Assembly (NCBI GenBank): GCA_027382625.1
Contig: JAJKFJ010021433.1
Coordinates: 1 to 64,000 of the forward strand
From: Tetmemena sp. SeJ-2015
Lineage: Eukaryota; Ciliophora; Spirotrichea; Sporadotrichida; Oxytrichidae
Reading direction: 5' to 3'
DNA length: 64,000 nt
The notes below the pieces were generated by a model. That model ran no database searches. It worked only from the letters and a program-made list of their open reading frames with translations, and was not told where the DNA came from. The translations under genes and the position numbers were made by a program. How positions within the stretch are numbered: the stretch's first letter is position 1; every line of letters begins with the position of its first letter. This document shows, piece by piece, positions 23,301 through 35,529 of this stretch.

Positions 23301-24928
23301 AAATGAGTTTTAATTGATGACTGTGAGTTGAAGAACCTTGAGTATATTTAGAGGCAATTAATATGCTTTTAATATTTGTATTCTCTCACTTGTAAATATG
23401 AATACGAAAAGTATGGGAAGAATCAGCCCTTGGAAGACAATGACTAGTTAAGCTACGATTAAAAGAATCTGCTTATTGCTAAAGAGCTAGATCAAGTTGA
23501 GCGAAGTTTCTTTGTGCCTATAAATGCTCATCCTTTGAAGAAAGTGAATGAGCCCTACAAAAGGGATGGAGATGAAGAGGGAAATGCATTTGGAGCATCC
23601 ATGAGCAAACAAACTTACCAAAGCTATCTCAGCGATACTGGGAAAAACAACAGTAACTTGTTCCAATCAAGCTAGAATCAAAGTTCATTAGGTCCAAGCA
23701 ATTAAGGACCTCAAAATTAGAACAACTGGTCGACTTAATAACAATAGAATAGTGGACCAAAGCGTTAGGGCATGATGGATATTTCTGGCAGCAGGTTTAG
23801 CAAGGAGCCTAGGATGTCGAATTAAATGAGTGATGATAGATCAGAAATGGAACTATCAAAGACTAGATAGATTAATCCCCATAACAACTTTTCAAATTAA
23901 AAAAATTATCTATTCACTCGTTTTCTTTTGATTTATCAAATCAGGCTTAAGTATGAGGAGGCTTTTCTTCTCCTAAGAAGGTAGAGAGATTCACTTCCCT
24001 TAATAATCAAAAGCAGTAATAAGATACTACCAAAAATTTTGACTCGACTAGAAAAATATCTCTTCCTGATAGACCCTTTTCAAGATCTCGATCAAGGAGT
24101 AGAGGTAGTTCAAATTTACTAGGTCAGCAAAAACCTGATAAAAGTGCTGCAGCCAAATAGCCAGAGCAGCTGCAGAACTTATCACTAATGAGATAATCTC
24201 CATCTATCTTAAGTGCATAAAGGAAACGATATTCTCCTAATAAGACACCACTTAAATAAACTTTCTAGAATAGACTTTCAACTTCTTCCTAGAATTTATA
24301 GAACACAAACTAAGACCAATCTTAAGCTAATAAGAAAAGTACCGCAGCTAATCAGTAAACAGATTATAATAATCCTAAGCCTTAGCTTTCACAAATAAGT
24401 GAAAATGATAGCTCTCAGCATGTTCTTTCAGGCCTTCTCTCGCTATCTAATACCTCAGCGAAGAGAGAAGGAGGAAATCAATCTGATAAAAATGAGTCAA
24501 ACTCTCAATCCTCTCTATTGCACTTAAACTCTCAAAATTAGAATGAATCTAACGAGCTTGCATCATCTTCCCCAATAGATTTTGCTTCTAATTCTTAACC
24601 TACCAATTCAGCTAGCTAGGTTCTTGGAGCTGCTTCAGGAAATAATAGTTAAAGCACAGCTCTTCTATCATAATCTTCATCTTAACCGACAGTTTAAAGC
24701 TAACTAACAACTCAAGATATATTAAATATCGCGCATGCTAACGCGAACAATCAGGCTAGGTAGTCTAAAAATAGTTAGCAGAACAAATAGATAAGTGAGC
24801 GAAGAGGTATCATAGACATATAATTTTCAAGCTCAAAATCCAGAGACTAAGATAGAACAGTTAGTTAGGGATAAGACAGCAATAGCGGATCGGACTAAAA
24901 GGCAGATTAAGAGATAAGAGAATAATGA
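20336..24928 (+). CDS. Q-rich protein with central right-handed parallel beta-helix domain
   Basis: ATG 20336 to TGA 24926-24928. The N-terminal about 300 residues are Q/A/N/D-rich. A linker with HIIQSILSRLKDVEYDNF leads into FVDYLGSNAFRRIQDAIDIA and a series of about 22-residue beta-helix coils (SGVMVTGKGARI, SGIYILMTGDARIF, SGIEVTNAKKVEI, AGLYFHTESDVFV, SGLVILTGSSCFF), as in pectate-lyase/NosD-like and FBXO11-like folds. The long tail is low-complexity N/S/Q/K. Pointer-flanked IESs at 20753-20808, 20873-20903, 21262-21293, 22069-22086 and 23298-23315 restore one frame. A 32-nt intron is at 22439-22470. FBXO11-like ubiquitin ligase adaptors use this fold, but no F-box was recognised, so the role is left open. 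Confidence 0.7.
20753..20808 (+). other. 56-bp IES, pointer CAGTAAAT
   Basis: The 8-bp repeat at 20753-20760 and 20809-20816 flanks AT-rich sequence. Removal gives AIRQQILQQQQLQDPNY in frame. Confidence 0.8.
20873..20903 (+). other. 31-bp IES, pointer TCTA
   Basis: TCTA at 20873-20876 and 20904-20907. Excision joins AYNKCV to YLQQLNQASG in frame. Confidence 0.65.
21262..21293 (+). other. 32-bp IES, pointer AACTAGA
   Basis: The 7-bp repeat at 21262-21268 and 21294-21300. Excision joins SLQQTR to FQVPMNASQM and connects the Q-rich and beta-helix parts. Confidence 0.8.
22069..22086 (+). other. 18-bp IES containing TGA, pointer GACAGAAGTGA
   Basis: An 11-bp direct repeat at 22069-22079 and 22087-22097. 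The segment is six codons long, so frame is unchanged either way, but retention leaves an in-frame TGA (22081-22083). Excision yields DDRSEKGDRDRSDRGRG. Ordinary slippage of a repetitive tract is an alternative origin. Confidence 0.65.
22439..22470 (+). other. 32-nt GT-AG intron
   Basis: GTAAGTAG...ATTTTAG. Removal joins HIYGSTG to CGIDVRTHASC in one frame. Confidence 0.75.
23298..23315 (+). other. 18-bp IES containing TGA, pointer GAT
   Basis: GAT at 23298-23300 and 23316-23318. Removal deletes an in-frame TGA and gives QLEDDCELKNLEY. The pointer is short, so this call is weaker. Confidence 0.5.
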
Positions 24929-24973
24929 TGGAATAAAATTGCAAACAATGAAGCTTTTGCTCGATGCTTTTGT

Positions 24974-26624
24974 TCAAGATTTATTAAAATTGCGCTAATC
25001 CAATTTTAAGAGCTCTTCTTTCTAGTAAGGATAATTATCCTATCTTATGCTGCATTCATTTTTATGTATTAGCGTATTTGAGTCTCAACATTTTCAGATT
25101 GAGGCTTCCCATATTCAAAAGTCTTTCTGGTCATAGACTTACTGCCAAGACTTCTTTCAGAAGGACTAGTAATCATGCTATGTAAACTTTATTCACCCTG
25201 ATTTGGCCTCTTTGTAGATTGAATTTAAATTAGAGGAGGCTCAACTGAAGGTCTGTTTAAGTCCTGACTTAGAATTTTGAAAACCTATCTCTGCTTTTAT
25301 ATCTGGGAATTGGATTGTGAATCCACCATATCTATTCATAAATAATTGTGATATCATGATCATAGACCTAACTATGATTCTTCTGATAAGACTTTAAATT
25401 GATCGACTGGCCTGAACTTTAGATCCCTGGCCTGCACTATTATTTTAGATACTCGCAGCGTTCCTAGAAAAATAGTTTGCTTAATTAGGCCCTGGAAGAC
25501 TAAAACTAACTAGATCTATAATGGCATTTTACTCTGTCCTAGAATTATTTGAAAAACTAGAGTGGTTGTTAGCATGATTTAGTTAGCTATCATTTTCACG
25601 CTTTTGTTTGATCTCTGCAGAAGACTGTGAAGAGTTTTGATTCTTGTTCTGAAGGTTTTATATTCTTGAAGTATTTTGTAATGAGCTCTGAGAACTTATT
25701 GAAGACTAGTCTTAGTCTGTAGCAATCTTGATAGCTTATAACTTTTTGAAATTTGAAGGAGTCTATTGAATTGAGATTCCTCTGGCTGAAGATAAAGCAG
25801 AGTTCTAAGTAGAGTACTATTTTATAATCACGTAACAGTATAATTGAAATCTATACAGACTATTTCTAAATAAAAGCAGCTAGACTGATTTGCGGAATTA
25901 TTTATGTTAGCATTTGAAGACTGCGGTGATAGGTATGAGTTGTATTAGACAAGATGATTTCTATTGAGAGTGTTTTGACTGAAACCCTCGGGAGATTTGA
26001 GACTCTGTGGGAGTTTCTAATAGTCGAGTTCATTGTGCTACTTTTACTAAATTGGTCTGGAGTTATTCTCATACTTGTGCAAGTTAGTTCTGGTTGAGAT
26101 GCCACTTGGGCTCATGTCAATCGGATTCATGAATTCTTAGTCATTGAAAGTATTTATTTCTCTTAGTTGTTGCTGGATCCTTTGCTTATTTATGAAAAAA
26201 TAGAATGAATTATTTCTAGTGGAGGATGGCTTAACTTCCGACTAACTATAGGGGTCTGAATAATTATTTATAATTATTTATAATTGTTAAGCATAAGAGG
26301 CTGCTTTAAATCTCCAAACGACATCTTATAGGGATCAGTCACTCCATCTTTAACAAATAATCGAGATATATCTTTAAAGCCGTCTTAGTTTTAGCCAGGA
26401 CTGATACTGCTGAACTAGTCTTAGCCATTTCTCCTTCTTTGATGCGATTTTTCAAAATTGCTTATCGTTGAACCCTGAGTCAAAAGAGAGCTGTTTATTA
26501 TTCTGCTTTCTTTATTAGGCGATGGGCAAATAAACTACACAAATACAAACTATTTTATAAAAATATCTTGGCTTATTTTAAATTAGACAAAGTATAAATA
26601 TGGGACAAAATTTAAGGATGTCAT
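24974..26624 (-). CDS. Q/N/S-rich protein, unknown function
   Basis: A minus-strand frame rich in Gln (mostly TAA/TAG), Asn and Ser, including GFKDISRLFVKDGVTDPYK, MNPIDMSPSGISTRTNL and LNRNHLVQYNSYLSPQSSN. A start at 26622-26624 and a stop at 24974-24976 are the best guesses. A repeat-like AATTATAAATAATTATAAATAATTAT tract near 26265 breaks the frame and is probably an IES. The 3' end nearly touches the convergent gene ending at 24928. No domain was recognised. Confidence 0.5.
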
Positions 26625-26799
26625 AATTTTCTTTACAATTCAATTCTCAAATAGAAGAATATTTATATGTATTATAATAACTTATGTTTAGAACTCTGTA
26701 CTGAAAATAAGAGATCTTGGCTTTACTCTTTGCTCAATTGCATACCGAACTAACTGCTCTATTATCTTTCTTCAAAAGAATCTTTATCTCTTTTAGTTA

Positions 26800-28988
26800 T
26801 CATTTACAGATTTTCCTTTTATTCTTGCTTCTGAGCAAAAACAAGCTCTTCCAAAAAATAAATTCCATTTCAGTAATTGGCTAGAGGTCTTGAGAATTCA
26901 AATTGCAGTTTGAAATCTATTCTTACGCCCTGCTATAGAGAAGAGCCAGTTCAGAGCTTCTTGGCTCACTGACGCTTAAATCTCGACTTACATATCTGGA
27001 CTTGTCGCAATTAACTTACTGTAGATGGAGGCTGAAACTCTTCTCGTCCCCTCCAAACAGACTCTTGGCTGGAGTAGTCTAAGTAGTCACTTGGAAGGAA
27101 GAGAGAAGAGGATTATTTTTAAGGGAAACGTCACAGACATTTACGAAGTCTCTTTGATTGAGCGGTGATCTCTCTTAGTGCTTTCTTTCGATGGGACTAT
27201 GCTATTGAGAGTCAATCCCACTTACTAAAATTGATCCCCGCATATCTTCTTAGCTCATCTGAGATTGCCCTTGTATCAGTTGGTTGATCTAATACCTCAA
27301 AGTCTTATTTTCATTTTCAAGTTTTTCAATAACATCATTTCTCAAGTGATTCAAATCTTCGAACCCCTCTCAAGCTACTCAGTACACTTTCCAAGTAGTT
27401 CTTTTAAGTCAATATTCTTCTCCTTACATTAAACAAGCTCTGCTCTAAGTTCCAGGTTTTAGCTTTCTAGAGCTTATTGCTTCTTGTCTACTTTAGTTTC
27501 CTCTGAATTCCAAGTCTGCTTTTTCATTCTCCATTAGTTGAATCAAGCGTTGAGTCTCTAATCTCTAAGTTTCATACTAATCCACTATACGCTTCTCAAG
27601 TTCCATTTGAGGTGCGTATTCCTCCTCATACAGTCTTTAGAGCTCATAGTATTTAGCCTCGAAGTCTTGCAGTTGAATAATCTAAATGTCTCTCTCCCGT
27701 AGCTCCTCAGTCTAATCTTCTATTACTTTCACTAGACTCTAAAGTTGATCCACTAGCTGCTATTCTCTTTACTTGAAAAGAAACTTTTCGCTATTCATAG
27801 ACTCCACCTCTTCAATACAAATTTAACTATAAAATAGTCTCTCTTAGATAAGGTTAGTAATTTGGGCTTTCAGTTCAGTCTCATTTTCTTATTACAGTGC
27901 TAACTATTCTTTGAGCAAACTTAACATTTCCTCGAAAGCTTGCTACTACTCTTTTTTCTCAATATCTTCGTGGGTCATCTTTAGCTCATCAGATTTACAT
28001 TGAAATGCTTGATGATTAGGTATCTATGTGTGGCTACTTATCTTGATTTGCAGGTACTGCTCCATTATTTTATAGAATAATTTCTCTTGAATTCCCCTTC
28101 TGTTTATAAAAATCTTATATACCTCCTGAGAGTCTATTTTCTTCTGAATTTTCTTCTACTTAGCTTTATTTATCAGAATCAGAAGTTTGGAATGTCTCTT
28201 GAATCTAAGACTGTTCTCTCTTCATAGATTTGAAGAGGTCATTTTAAATGAGAATCTCTTTAAAGCTAACAGCTTTCACTAATTTTTTCTTTTCTTCTGC
28301 AAGAGCAACCTTTACGTTCTCACCTTCTTTCTAGGTAAAGTTGTTTTAAATTTCAGATTCATCTTCTTATGAATGATTCACTAGATAAGCAGAGAGCTAG
28401 ATATCATCTTCTATTTAACTTTACTGGTTTTATTTTGTTTCATTTTAAAGTTAGATTTCTAAATGATTATCAGTTGTTGCTTGATTTTCAAGAAATTGCT
28501 GCTGAGGTGGAGGCTCGACTGTTAATTAAGTGAACTTGGCAATATAATATAAAATAGGCCTTACTTTCCTGTGGACTCATTATCGCAGTTTATTAAGCAA
28601 CTTATAATTTATATAAAACTTTCGATGACTAGGTAGTATTTGTCTTCTTCTATTTGATTTCCTTGTAGGTGTCTATCGCTCTAGTCATTTCATCTAGCTT
28701 TGCTAGTAGCGCACTTTTTTACAGTTTATAGTCGAATGATTAATCTCCTTTCGCAGAATCGGGCGAAGAGCTAGATGAATCTTCGGAGTCTTGCGCATTT
28801 TTTAGTTTCCTCTCCTCTCTTTCTTAAGTAGCAGGATTACCCTAATTTTGACTTAACTAAACTTGATTCTATTGATTCATTTGAGCCTTTTGATTTTAAG
28901 AGGGTGATAGTTTGTCAAAAAATAATTGAGAAAAATAAAAATTGTGTATGATTGATTAATTTGGAGAAACTGGAGAATTCTCTGACAT
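26800..28988 (-). CDS. Long coiled-coil protein, unknown function
   Basis: Starts at ATG 28986-28988 (MSENSPVSPNQSI) with a Q/S-rich head, then a charged coil (KSALLAKLDEMTRAIDTYKEI). It continues with EEKKKLVKAVSFKEILI, then EEMLSLLKEQLALQQENE, FEAKYYELQRLYEEEYAPQ and a Ser-rich C-terminus ending near TGA 26800-26802. A candidate IES near 27210-27240 has pointer TCAAT (minus strand) and removes a TGA, and an intron-like GTAAG...CAG lies around 28520. Typical of cytoskeletal scaffold proteins. No family signature could be assigned. It shares a 140-bp upstream region with the gene at 29129. Confidence 0.6.
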
Positions 28989-29128
28989 TTCTAATTTATA
29001 ATTTGAGTAATAACGTTCATCATTCATTACCCAACCATCACTTTCAAATCACACCCATATTATGAATATCTGTGGTGCTGTTTTCTTTAATTTGGAGTAG
29101 CATAGTTGTAATAAAATATTAGTATAAA
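28989..29128. promoter_or_regulatory. Short bidirectional upstream region
   Basis: Only 140 bp separates the start codons of two divergent genes (28988 minus and 29129 plus), so their 5' control sequences must overlap or be compact. No specific box is claimed. Confidence 0.35.
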
Positions 29129-31964
29129 ATGAATGCCTCTCGCTTTGTCAACAAGAACATCATAGATGCGCTCGATCATTACCAGTAAGTACACAGCGAC
29201 CATGCAACTTTTAAAATTTCCTATTAAGCAAAAACTTGAAGCCTTCATTTCACTTATGGAAATGAGTTTTGAGTATCTTAGATTATATTTTTGAGGTTTC
29301 AATTAATAAGCGATTTAGGAATTACGAGTTACACCAGAAGAAACTCAAGGAGATTAAAAAGGACCTTGAAATGAAGAAGCAAGGCAAGGTCAGAGTAGTT
29401 GATGCTGATGATTAGCTGCTCAAAAACAGAGTCATCCTCAATAAACTCAAAACTCATGAGTTCAATCATTCATAAATGTGTTCATCCTTTATAGCAGAAG
29501 TAAACTTTTAAGAATGACAGCGAAAGAATCCAAGAGATACAGAAATCGAATTAGAAACTGATGCAGAAGCTGTATGAGATCTCTTAGGGCAAACAAAGTA
29601 CGCTCAAGAACTTGATTGGAGACTAGGACTATCAGCAGATACACCAAGCAATCGCACTTTAGCAATTTCAAATACAACAACTTCAGATATCGTGATATGC
29701 TTATCATTTTATAATATATTAATTTCAGTAGCTAGAACAAAGCTAAGAGCAAAAGATGCTGGAGGATGGAACCTAAATCTAAGACGTTTCGCAAAACCCA
29801 ACAGTAAACAGTCTCAAGGAGATGTATCTCAAGCCCAAATAATGAACATAACTCGCTTGGGTCAGGGAGGAGCAGGCCCTGCCTAAAACTTTCTGTCTTA
29901 GATTTCGACTACCTCAAATGTGAACCTCTCTCATATAAAATCACTTCACATGCCACTCAGGAAGAGAGAAGCTACTCGAATTGATGAAGAGAATTAGAAG
30001 ATGATCGAGAGGATTATGAATGCTGGCTCCACTATGCCAATCAAGCAACTTGAAAAAGACTACCAAAACCACTTTTAATTTGGGATATAGATTGATATAT
30101 TGGATATGTATATTAACTTAGGATTTAGGAAAATCATTTAAAGAGGTAATTTACTTCCAGTGGAGAAACTCATTCAGAAGAAGCAAAAGATAACTGAGAA
30201 TGTAGAGAGTCAACTTAGTATAACTTATTTTATAAGTGCCTTTTAACTATTCAATCAGTTCCCAGCTATTGAATCCTACAGCAGTGGCAAAAAGGAGCGA
30301 TCAGAGGAGAAGAAAGACTTAGGCAAAGGATCTAATGGCTTCCTTGGATAGAACTAAAGAGCAGTGAGTGAAATTAAGACAACAAGAAATCACTCAGGTC
30401 GACAGTATGCAACTCTTCAAGCTCAATCCTCCCAACCAGATGAATAGGAGAGAGGCCAGTAAAACACTAAATCACATAAGATAAACCCTATATTTACAAA
30501 TGGCGCTAAGAACATCCTAAAAAGTGAGACTAGTATGGCTGGAGACAGCAAGCAAATTGGTGGCTAGTAGAATTCTCAAGCTCTCAAAAATGTGAAAAGC
30601 CATGGAATACTCCCACTTTCAACTACTAATAAAAAGGATGGAGATAAAACTCAACCGCTCATCCCTAAAATTTAAAATAGCCTTAATTAAACCAAAGAAA
30701 CAACTTCAAATATAAAGCCAAATGGAACTATCAATGCAAACTAGTCTTTGAATAAGCCCTTACCTAATAAAGCTCGCTAGTCTATTGCTAATAAAGATAT
30801 CAAGGCTCATTTAGTAGAGGATGTAAAGAGTAGCAGTAATCTTCTCAACCATCACAGCAGCAGAGGATTTCTATAAATAACTCCCTCACTGATAAGACAA
30901 AGTCATTCCATTCTTTTTAATTTATATTCAAATTCTATTTTATTCAGTGGACAAGAACAGCACTCAGAAGAGTGGCCAGAGTAATAACGCAAACTCTACT
31001 CAAAATGCTAGAGGGAGCGTCTAACTTCAGGGCAAGAACACTTTAGCAAGTATTGCCTCCTCTCAGCAGTAGAAACAGCCTTCTAAAAAATCCTAAATAA
31101 ATATATAAGAATTAAATGATTTTATTGAATCGAAGAAGAACAGTGACGACTACTCAGAGGACGAGTACTCTGACTTTGAGGAAGATGAAGACAACAAGTA
31201 GAAGAACAAGCCTAAGAACAACATCAGTCAGGATTAAATAAACGACTCAATCATTGAGGAGGAAGAAGTGGGAGGAGGCAGGAACAGCAAGTAGGAAGTG
31301 TACAAGTCCAATGGAGGCAAGGGCGGTAACGAGATGAACAACAGCAGTTCCTTCAACACCAACAAGGACTTTAACTTCAAGCACTTCGTCAGCCCCAATT
31401 CCAAGTAGCAGCCCTCTGGTAAAGCAGCTGGTCTTGACAATATAAAAGAATAAGATATTTATTTTATAAATAGCAGTACCAAGTTCAATCCTCCAGTTAA
31501 TGCAAATAAAGGCAAACAGCAGCAATAGCAGAGAACCAGAATAACAACTCTATCCAAGAGGAAGTGGTTGATGATGACGAGTTCAAGAGTGTAGGTATTA
31601 CCAACTACTACCCCAGTAGCTATGCCATTTAATATCTTTTTTTATTGTATTTTTGTAATGCAGACCCTAGGAAGAGCTAACAAACGGTTTCAGATAACAA
31701 TAAGTTTCAAAGCTAGAGCAGTTCCTTAGTAGGAAGTAACGCCCCTATCTCATCCACCAAAGACATAAATAAAAACACCCAATCAGTTCAGATAGGTATA
31801 ATCATATATTTGTTTTTATCCAGATTGCTAAGCAGACAACTGCTAGGAAGAACTAATCGCCGCCTCCTGAGGAGTCTATAGTCGAAGAAGATGATTAAGA
31901 AGCGGGAGGCTATGATGAAGAGCAGTTTGAAGAGAATTATGAAGAAGATTTCGATGATAATTGA
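29129..31964 (+). CDS. CFAP97 (Hemingway/KIAA1430)-like protein with low-complexity acidic C-terminus
   Basis: ATG 29129 (MNASRFVNKNIIDALDHYQ), then intron/IES sequence to about 29300. The next block is NKRFRNYELHQKKLKEIKKD...LLKNRVILNKLKTHEFNH...FKNDSERIQEIQKSNQKLMQK (about 29300-29620). The Y-x-x-H-x-x-K-L start, the H/N-K-L middle and the E-R-I-x-x-I-x-x-x-N-x-x-L-x-x-K end match the CFAP97 domain of ciliary proteins as I know it. The rest is Q/S/N/K-rich and ends with a very acidic tail (EEDDQEAGGYDEEQFEE) at TGA 31962-31964. A 17-bp IES with pointer TCAT near 29471 restores the motif. An intron of about 28 nt is seen near 31795-31825. Family assignment is by motif only. Confidence 0.5.
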
Positions 31965-32048
31965 AACTATATAGTCTTTAAATAATTTATTAGGGATTGC
32001 TTCTACTGTTTGAATATGTTAAATTTTAAGTCTAAGATTATTTCTCAT

Positions 32049-35000
32049 TCACAAATATTAAGTATGAAGTGGGGAAGAGTCTCCACTGCTTTTTCTTTAA
32101 GATGAGAGTCTATAGCTGCTCTTCTTAGTGCCTCTGCCATTTGTCTGGCTGTTTTCTTAAATGAAAATTCCTTGATTAGCATTCTGATTCCAAACGGTTT
32201 CCTCCTTTATGGAGTCACTTTAGATGTCCTATATGTGCTATGGCAATTTTGGAACACTAGGGATTCGCATTCCCTGAATCTCCCTTTGCACTCTTTGAGC
32301 ACTCATGATTTCACCTTGCCTTTTTTGGGGATGCTACTTGACAGTAGAGAACTGCAGGCCCTGAACTTCTTCCTCTACTTCCTTTTCAAACTAAGAGTTG
32401 ATGAAATTGAAAGTGTGCTAGCCTTGTGGTTACTTACCAGCTGAGGATATCTACAAGGGAGTTCTCTAATTAGGATTTGCTGATTTAAGATTGGGTGAGA
32501 ATTGAGAGTCCTAAATGCAGTTAATGTGTTGAACTCAGAGGCTAAGTAATGCTGCATTTAGTCGGAGGGTTTGCTCACTGGAAAAAGTATTTTGTTAATG
32601 AGCACTTTCTTGCCTCCTGATCTTTGTTAAACTTATAAAACAAGTATGTTTTGAAGATGCTGAAGTAGTATTCTAATAGTAGAGGAAAAGATTGGAAGGC
32701 ATAACCTACGCCATGTTTGTCGATCTGTTTGTGCTTTATTACAGTCTGTTAGTTTATACTTGCTAATTCATGTTGCTTCTGGAGTTGTTTGACTGACTAG
32801 TGTAATCTCCAGCACCACTACCAGACTGTAGCTCCTAGCCATTCAAGGACTGAGTCAGATAGTCACGCCAGTCCCTATAAAAATTATAATATTTATAGGT
32901 GTACTTAGCATTTTGATTGTTTGGATTGGGATGCTGCACTCTTTTATCTATCTCTAGCTTGAAAGCGTTTACCTTGCTACCTGACTTCCTCCCATTTAAC
33001 TTTATGCAAAATAAATAAAATTAGCTTTGCTACTGAGCTCTTAGGTCTCTTTTTAGCAACAATTTCGGCAATCGTAGTTATGGCCTCTTGATTCTGTTTC
33101 TTAGTTGATAGGAAAAAATTGACAGAGTTATTGATATCTGAATTGGCGAAGTTTATGTTCACAATTTGAGAATGGTGATTGTGTAAGGGACTTTTCCTGC
33201 TTCTAGATCTTTGCTAAGCTCCAAGTTACTCGTGTAAGTCTATTTATGATTGGGACTAAGAATGTCTTTGAAATCCTCTTTTAAGGTGTTTCGTTTCTTA
33301 AGCTGCACTCTCATCTCTTCCTGAGCTCTTAAACTTAGTCTAAGCAGGCTAGTCGATGGCTTAGACCTTTTCGAAATTCAGTCTAATTTAAGTTGATGGC
33401 ACTGCTTTAGGCTGTGGTTAACTCATACTTACCACAGAGTAAGGTCTAATCTTTCTCTAAAAATACAACCATTAAAATATTAAATTGCTCTATTGGTTAA
33501 GTGAGTTTGCTTTCCCAATTGAAGGACTTCTGACACTGGCCTTATCCAGACTGCTCTGTCTGCTATATCCTTGTTTTCGATTATCTAAGCTTAGTTCCTC
33601 CTTGATCTCTAATCCATCTACTCCAATTCGTATAGTCTTGGGGATGCTGTGCTTTGGAGGAGCTGAGAATCTTCGAATCTCACTATTGCCATTTAAATAC
33701 AATACATCTAACTCTTCATAATCCATTCTGAGCAATTTAAAGTTGGTACTTTTTCTTAAACTTCTTTATCAACTTGCCAAATCCTTAATTGCTGTCCTTT
33801 ACGCTTTTGAATAGCTAATCATTCTGCATCTTCTGATGCTGCAGCAGTATCTCATTCGCTTCATCTAGAGAGATCTCTTTATTTTCTACTGCTTGTTTTA
33901 CTGCTAGCAGCTGATGATTCTTTGACTTTCTAGTTTACATGTAGGATTGAATAGCTTAAAAAGAGAATTGATAAATACACTTTGCTTGTTTCTCCTCTTG
34001 TTCTGACTTTGCTGCCTTCTTAGTTAGAGTTGCAAGCTGCTGCTGAATTTACTTCTGCTTTTACTTTTTTGTAAGCCTGGGATCTTTCTAATTCTAATCC
34101 TTGGTTTCAAATACCACTTGCTTCACTAAATAGTCAGATGAAAGGGAGAAGATAACTTACACTGCTTGAGCTCTTTTCGGCCTACTTGCTCGCTCATGTA
34201 TAGATCGTATCTCTTCAGCTTTTTGCCAACCGTCAGCTTTTCATATCTATAGGATTTATTAATCAAGAAGAGCATCATATTTTGACTTACATTTTATCAA
34301 AGACCTTTTCCTTCATGTGAACTTGCTCAATCATTTCTTTGATGGGGTACTTCTAGTTATACTTATTCGTTATCACATCACTCAAAAGCTTCCACTTAGA
34401 GGGAGAATCCAACATTGTCAAGTTCTACCGCTTTTATTTCTAGCCCTCTCCCTCAAAATTAAAAATGGCTTGTGCTCTTGACATGCTCGTAAATTCCTAA
34501 CTCTTAAATTAGTTATGATGAAATAATATAATTGGTTTAGGAGAGAATTAAATTGCTGGGTACTCAAAGCTGGGACCTTTTGCACAAATATCTCCTATCG
34601 AAGTCATCAAATTAGCTTTGTTATGAAAGCTCTCCTTCAATTGCGCCTAAATTAAGTTAGTGTAAGTAAATTCCTTAACAAAAATGAAACTCATTACTAA
34701 TCTTCTGTATAATCGGGGATTTATAACTTACAATGATTGTGCTCTTATTGTCTTCATTCTTATGTCTGTTTGACATTTGACCTCTGTTAGGGGACTCAAG
34801 ACGCAGCCCCATTGCTGATAGCTAGTTCATGCTTGAGTTTACGTTTGAAGCTTGCTGTTTGATGGAAGCTTCTCTTTTGTTTGGTGAATTTCTCAACAAC
34901 CTCTTAGTTAATTGAATTCAAGAACTCCTCATAGTTTTGATTCACAAGGGTTGGCCTCCTTCTAAAACTTAATGAATTATAATAATTTCTTTGCTTAATC

Positions 35001-35339
35001 TGGTCCATCACATTTAAGAAAAAGATAAACAAGATAAGAGAAATAAATATGACATCTTTGTTTTCAATATCCACGTCTTACTTTTTCAAACTGGTACTGA
35101 CTCTTTTTTGAAAATGCTGAGTGAGGTGTCTTTAGAGCTCACCCCCACCACTGGTAGTTTTCGCCTAAACTAAGTTTTAAAATCCTGAAGATTCTTATAT
35201 TTCAAGGAATCCATTTTATGATGAGGTCATATTATAACTCCTTATAAATGTAATGGATGAATTAACTTACATTCTAAACTCCCGCTTATTGAAGATTGAT
35301 TAATTAATTGACTTGAATGACTTAAGATCCTTTCTCATG
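32049..35339 (-). CDS. Large basic/Q-rich protein with coiled-coil segments, unknown function
   Basis: Minus strand, ending at TGA 32049-32051. Readable blocks from the 5' side: MRKDLKSFKSINQSIFNKREF (start 35339), KQRNYYNSLSFRRRPTLVNQ, MSRAQAIFNFEGEGQK...SDVITNKYNQKYPIKEMIEQV (about 34484-34293), YEKLTVGKKLKRYDLYMSEQ, MDYEELDVLYLNGNSEIRRF (about 33725), FANSDINNSVNFFLSTKKQ and EIMSAQRVQREIQGMRIPSV. Introns are seen at 34247-34290 (44 nt), one of 35 nt near 34160 and one of 30 nt near 35275. A hydrophobic run near 35020 may be retained intron/IES. More coding may lie upstream to 35510. No known domain was recognised. Confidence 0.5.
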
Positions 35340-35529
35340 TCCTACTTGTAAGTTGCTCATAAGAGTGTTCTTTGTGGAATGATATTTTTGAATGACTTTT
35401 ACAATAAGGGATTGATATCTTGATTGGATCCTAGCTCTTTAAGTTTTAGAGCGTTTGAGTAAATAAATTAATTTGATATAATGATTTTCAAGTCTGACAT
35501 TAAAACAGTTTCTCTCTCCCAATTTTAGC